Shown piece after piece: positions 45,701 through 48,191 of a stretch of 48,191 nucleotides of DNA. The notes under the pieces are model-generated. The model did no database searches, was not told the DNA's origin, and saw only the letters and a list, made by a program, of their open reading frames with translations. The first letter of the stretch is position 1. The number at the start of each line of letters is the position of its first letter. Source of the DNA: Alphaproteobacteria bacterium (GTDB lineage Bacteria > Pseudomonadota > Alphaproteobacteria > Rickettsiales > Rickettsiaceae); assembly GCA_013289335.1 (NCBI GenBank), contig JABDAD010000001.1, forward strand, positions 1 through 48,191, given 5' to 3'. The position numbers and the translations under genes were made by a program.

Positions 45701-46012
45701 AAACCCTTTTTGTACAAGTAAACAAAGATAATATTGTTGTACTATTTTATATTTATCTGATTTTTCAATAAAATCTATAATGCTACCTCTAGCACTACCA
45801 CCAATTTTTTTTCGTATATTTTGAATATGAGTGTTAACTGTTTGTAGTTCTAGTGTTTTTTTTGTTGTTGACAAAAAATTTGCTATTGCGTGAGGTGTTT
45901 TCCCACTTAGTATACATGATATTATGTCAATTTCTCTGTAGGTGAATTTTACATTATTGATAACTCGTAAATGTTTTTCATAAATTTCTTCAGCAAAAAC
46001 TAAATCACTCAT
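42722..46012 (-). CDS. HTH-NB-ARC-TPR protein (STAND NTPase), copy 1
   Basis: This 1096-residue STAND-type protein has several modules. Residues 23-83 form a LuxR-type helix-turn-helix (FTYREIDIISCILSGKTPHAIA, then TVNTHIQNIRKKI). Residues ~314-333 are strongly hydrophobic (LYIYAILAVLILCLCL). Residues ~365-650 form the NB-ARC ATPase with Walker A GLGGVGKT (397-404), Walker B LLLVFD (469-474), ITSR (494-497) and LPLA (542-545). Residues 741-1041 carry seven 43-residue tetratricopeptide units of the kinesin-light-chain type (LGDYNKAKTLLEEALTIQ, YYGTRKHIE). Such proteins sense ligands through repeats and signal by oligomerising. The DNA-binding domain suggests regulation, but the membrane-like segment complicates this. 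It lies downstream of a partial paralogue. Confidence 0.88.
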   Translation of the reverse strand: MSDLVFAEEIYEKHLRVINNVKFTYREIDIISCILSGKTPHAIANFLSTTKKTLELQTVNTHIQNIRKKIGGSARGSIIDFIEKSDKYKIVQQYYLCLLVQKGFYESLNEVASFLKDRIESFSITRYQQVIDSLQKQDYNSKILLINYLQNSLKLLTDNVRVDKQQHYSSLPPLPSSLSAKHYKIYILEPSLVTTEQMEGKEHEIVLERLDFKKHITNTLLLSLGPIDNRNIIYKSFDYIDVSMYENQYFLFFEILKKFFHNHRNRIEEILVKFNERYNTIVSSGSPDSSNYLKATKTYNNSKNSILIKLKSLPHLYIYAILAVLILCLCLIKKSSYTQNIEQKYNKTTNVTIESAWNTPYLPVYFVNRTRLRDEILSKLQHNEQKLNQAILVGLHGLGGVGKTYLALDAVNNPVKHYSFRGWITANDEDKLKANYFKLGNELGLLRDDMKEEQKISVVRNWFNSQESLLLVFDNVPNIEIIEKYLPQKGDIIITSRNYKIPSAIEVDVMEESESLELLKNLISNSQCHDKCTTLVKKLGYLPLAISQAGAYIAQNQITIDKYLELYKEEKNILLSSEVMPVSDRHIPVYIAWNLSLKEIRDNDKTGKAINLLNILAFCHFVDIPKSFLIEYLYGVTDNKTEIEFNKIVSFLRQYSLLKVTPDTVAIHHLLQDCIRSTMNLQEQKIVLKKAIDTIKKIYPLENKKSNDYELVKILLPQIEDLYFYTKKHLGLLDSVQLIIYIADAYRKLGDYNKAKTLLEEALTIQENYYGTHNHVEIITTLNVLGHVYLWFGDYKKAKELLEEALNFHQKHHSTHNRKEIALILHRLGHTYLWLGDYNKAKTFLEEALTIQENYYGTRKHIETSSTIRRLARVYLSLGDYNKAKVLSNEALTFYENYYGTRKHIEITFILNTLGRTYLWSGDHSKAQILFEEALSIQEHYYGTRKHTEIAFTLSRLGQTYLLLGDYNKAKTLLKEALAIQENYYGTHNHVAIIYTMDVLGETYLRLGEYCMARELLEKAMAFQESYYGPNHPEVANALISLAQLENITHNDNYALSLVERASNILQNYPGLNLEHNYIKKAKKIKQQILNKKDNL
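42889..43792 (-). repeat. TPR array of copy 1: seven 129-bp units
   Basis: Tandem, in-frame 129-bp (43-codon) units encode the TPRs. Identical words such as GTGCCATAATA recur at 129-bp steps (for example 43053 and 43182). Units differ mostly at predicted surface positions. Similarity between units and with copy 2 would permit unequal recombination. Confidence 0.85.
43863..44486. repeat. Block duplicated at 47568-48191
   Basis: By eye, these 624 bases, encoding the end of NB-ARC and the following helical region, are the same as 47568-48191 at a constant offset of 3705 bases. Identity extends to synonymous positions. The nearest mismatch is at 43862/47567, after which the two genes diverge into different TPR units. 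The far end of the block is set by the window edge. Confidence 0.8.
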
Positions 46013-46303
46013 ATCATAACAATATATTTTATTAACTGATTTTACAAAAAAAGAATTTTTGCTATCTATAAAAAGCTATTAATTTGCTTCTTAATATCAA
46101 ATTACGTAGAAAATGAATAGATACTGTCATATATGTGATAATGTGTAAGTACTTAGGAAAGTCAGTTTAATTTTATCACTCCTTGTCTATATACAATCAA
46201 AAATTAATGACCTCATCTATCTTATTCCAATTCTTACTGATTTCTTAAAATCATTTATTTATAACGTTCGAACGATCTCTTATTTTCTAGGCAATTGAGA
46301 TTG

Positions 46304-48191
46304 TCAGAGATTTTGTGAATTTGAAATTTTTAGCTTCAAATTTTTAGCTCTTTTTATATAATTGTGTTCAAGGTTAAGTCCTGGATAATTTTGCAATATA
46401 TTATTGGCACGTTCAACCAGAGATAAAGCATAGTTATCATTATGTGTTATATTCTCCAATTGTGCCAAAGAAATTAGAGTATTTGCTACCTCAGGGTGAT
46501 TTGGTCCATAGTAGCTTTCTTGAAATGCCATTGCTTCTTGCAATAGTTCTCTAGCTTTTTTATAATTTCCTAATCTTAAATGCGCTTGGCCTAAATAATG
46601 TAGGGTAAATGCTATTTCTATATGTTTGTGAGTCCTATAGAAATCTTCTTGTGAGGCTAAAGCTTCCTCTAATAATTCTATTTCTTTGTTGTTGTCAGAA
46701 GCTAAGTACGTCTCTCCTAAATCTCTTATAATGAAGAGTGTGTCTATGTGTTTACGAGTACCATAATAATTCTCTTCAAAAATCAAAGCTTCTTCCAATA
46801 ATTCTTTAGCTTTCTTATAATCTTCTAATCTCAAATATGCTTCTCCTAAGCGTCGTAATGTATATGCTACTTCTATGTGTTGACGACTACAATAATAGGA
46901 TTCTTGTAAAGTCAATGCCTCCTTTAATAAAGGTAGTGCTTTGTCATAATGCCCTAGTTTTGAGTATGCTTGACCTAAATAACGTAGAGTAAATGATATT
47001 TCTATGTGTTTACGAGTGCCATAATAATTCTCTTCAAAAACCAAAGCTTCTTCCAATAATTCTTTAGCTTTCTTATAATCTCCTAATCTTAAGTATGCTT
47101 CTCCTAAACGTCGTAATGTATATGCTATCTCTACATGGTGATGGCTGCCATAATAAGTTTCTTGTAAATCTAAAGCTTCATCCAATAATGTTTTAGATTT
47201 ATTATAATTTCCTAATCTTAAATAGCTTTCTCCTAAGCAGCGTAAAGTAAACGCTATTTCTACGTGGTGACGGTTGCCATAATATTTTATTTGAGAAATC
47301 AAAACTTCATTTAACAAAACTATTGCCTTCTTATAATTCCCTAGTCGTGAGTATGCTTGACCCAAGAGGCTTAAAGCAGAAATTATTTCCTTGTGTTTAC
47401 TTGTGCTGTGGTGTTTCTCTTTAATAGCCAAAGCTTCCTCTAATAATTCTTTGGACTTATTATAGCCGCCTAATTTAAGGTATGCGTCTGAGATGCATAT
47501 AACTAATTGGACCGTGTCAATGTGTTTAAAATGTTTTTTTGTATAAAAATATAAATTTTCAATCTGGGGTAACAATATTTTTACTAATTCATAATCATTA
47601 GATTTTTTGTTTTCTAATGGATAAATCTTTTTGATAGTATCTATTGCTTTTTTAAGAACTATTTTTTGTTCTTGTAAATTCATAGTTGATCTAATACAAT
47701 CCTGCAACAAATGATGAATAGCAACTGTATCTGGGGTTACCTTTAACAAAGAATATTGGCGTAAAAAAGATACAATTTTATTAAATTCTATTTCTGTTTT
47801 ATTGTCTGTGACTCCATATAAATATTCTATCAAGAATGATTTTGGGATGTCTACAAAATGACAAAAGGCTAAAATATTTAAAAGATTTATAGCTTTACCT
47901 GTTTTATCGTTGTCTCTAATTTCTTTGAGTGATAAATTCCAAGCAATGTAGACTGGTATATGCCTATCTGACACTGGCATTACCTCACTTGAAAGAAGGA
48001 TATTTTTCTCTTCTTTATACAACTCTAGGTATTTATCAATTGTAATTTGATTTTGCGCTATATATGCTCCTGCTTGTGATATAGCAAGTGGTAAATAACC
48101 GAGTTTCTTAACTAAAGTTGTACATTTGTCATGACACTGAGAATTAGATATTAGATTTTTTAATAATTCTAGAGATTCAGATTCTTCCATT
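46304..48191 (-). CDS. NB-ARC-TPR protein, copy 2, 5' part beyond window
   Basis: The visible 629 codons match copy 1 from its residue ~509 onward. The first ~210 residues (LGYLPLAISQAGAYIAQNQI and the helical domain after it) appear identical to copy 1. Eight 43-residue TPR units follow, one of them two residues short and degenerate (ASDNNKEIELLEEAL), and the C-terminal ~55 residues are again almost identical (NHPEVAN-LISLAQLENIT). The frame is open to the window edge, so the HTH and Walker motifs, if present, lie outside; the ATG at 48190 is internal. It sits 291 bp upstream of copy 1 on the same strand, a tandem duplication. Confidence 0.85.
   Translation of the reverse strand, partial: MEESESLELLKNLISNSQCHDKCTTLVKKLGYLPLAISQAGAYIAQNQITIDKYLELYKEEKNILLSSEVMPVSDRHIPVYIAWNLSLKEIRDNDKTGKAINLLNILAFCHFVDIPKSFLIEYLYGVTDNKTEIEFNKIVSFLRQYSLLKVTPDTVAIHHLLQDCIRSTMNLQEQKIVLKKAIDTIKKIYPLENKKSNDYELVKILLPQIENLYFYTKKHFKHIDTVQLVICISDAYLKLGGYNKSKELLEEALAIKEKHHSTSKHKEIISALSLLGQAYSRLGNYKKAIVLLNEVLISQIKYYGNRHHVEIAFTLRCLGESYLRLGNYNKSKTLLDEALDLQETYYGSHHHVEIAYTLRRLGEAYLRLGDYKKAKELLEEALVFEENYYGTRKHIEISFTLRYLGQAYSKLGHYDKALPLLKEALTLQESYYCSRQHIEVAYTLRRLGEAYLRLEDYKKAKELLEEALIFEENYYGTRKHIDTLFIIRDLGETYLASDNNKEIELLEEALASQEDFYRTHKHIEIAFTLHYLGQAHLRLGNYKKARELLQEAMAFQESYYGPNHPEVANTLISLAQLENITHNDNYALSLVERANNILQNYPGLNLEHNYIKRAKNLKLKISNSQNL
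46471..47497 (-). repeat. TPR array of copy 2: eight ~129-bp units
   Basis: The array encodes eight TPR units against seven in copy 1. Within it, units with TYYG/YYGTRKHIE endings and LRRLGEAYLRLGDYKKAKEL (46780-46860 and 47035-47115 regions) are near-duplicates of each other two units apart, suggesting internal duplication of a two-unit block. Confidence 0.8.

Noticed and set aside
42889..47497. Regular 129-bp repeats as a CRISPR or minisatellite array
   Set aside because: The repeats are in frame, continuous and encode TPR motifs; there are no unique spacers and no cas genes.

Overview
The window is A+T-rich, gene-dense bacterial DNA whose content points to an intracellular alphaproteobacterium of the order Rickettsiales. 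The evidence is an F1-ATPase operon without Fo genes (atpH-A-G-D-C), a split-alpha transhydrogenase, single scattered tRNA genes, ankyrin and NB-ARC/TPR proteins, an OTT_1508-like deaminase signature and short palindromic repeats between genes. Genus cannot be fixed from the sequence. A BON lipoprotein, an outer-membrane barrel, FtsI, MurE, FtsL and MraZ indicate a Gram-negative envelope with at least part of a peptidoglycan and division pathway.

Bases 1-16.6 kb are mostly housekeeping: the end of a nicotinamide phosphoribosyltransferase, tRNA-Arg(CCT), a BON lipoprotein, pgsA, parC, pntAB-pntB, then ffh, recJ and glpX on the minus strand. A short division/cell-wall cluster follows (mraZ-rsmH-ftsL-ftsI, then murE). 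It is headed by a clear MraZ operator of five CCA/TGG boxes at exact 10-bp spacing, and a palindromic element separates ftsI from murE.

Bases 16.9-18.7 kb hold the most striking gene, a 591-residue protein carrying signatures of the edema factor/CyaA/ExoY class of host-activated nucleotidyl cyclase toxins. It lacks a Sec signal and lies beside tRNA-Val. A small acidic ORF with a probable frameshift follows.

Bases 19.7-33.4 kb return to core functions: a YihY membrane protein, RNase E/G, an MFS transporter, an outer-membrane barrel, tRNA-His, an alpha/beta hydrolase, xthA, atpHAGDC (with a short epsilon subunit) and a DsbA-like oxidoreductase. Related dispersed repeats with TATAGTCA/TGACTATA-like ends occupy many of the spacers.

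Bases 33.5-48.2 kb form an accessory, effector-like region. It holds a long coiled-coil protein behind a canonical promoter, and an IS110 transposase whose end runs into a palindromic element and whose upstream region could encode a bridge RNA. Next come a translationally coupled pair (ankyrin protein plus putative HAE/CxxC deaminase), a decayed second IS110, a LysE-type exporter, an unknown protein, and two tandem HTH/NB-ARC/TPR genes. The NB-ARC part of these two genes appears identical at the DNA level, whereas their TPR arrays differ in sequence and by one repeat. This looks like a host-interaction or recognition repertoire shaped by recombination.
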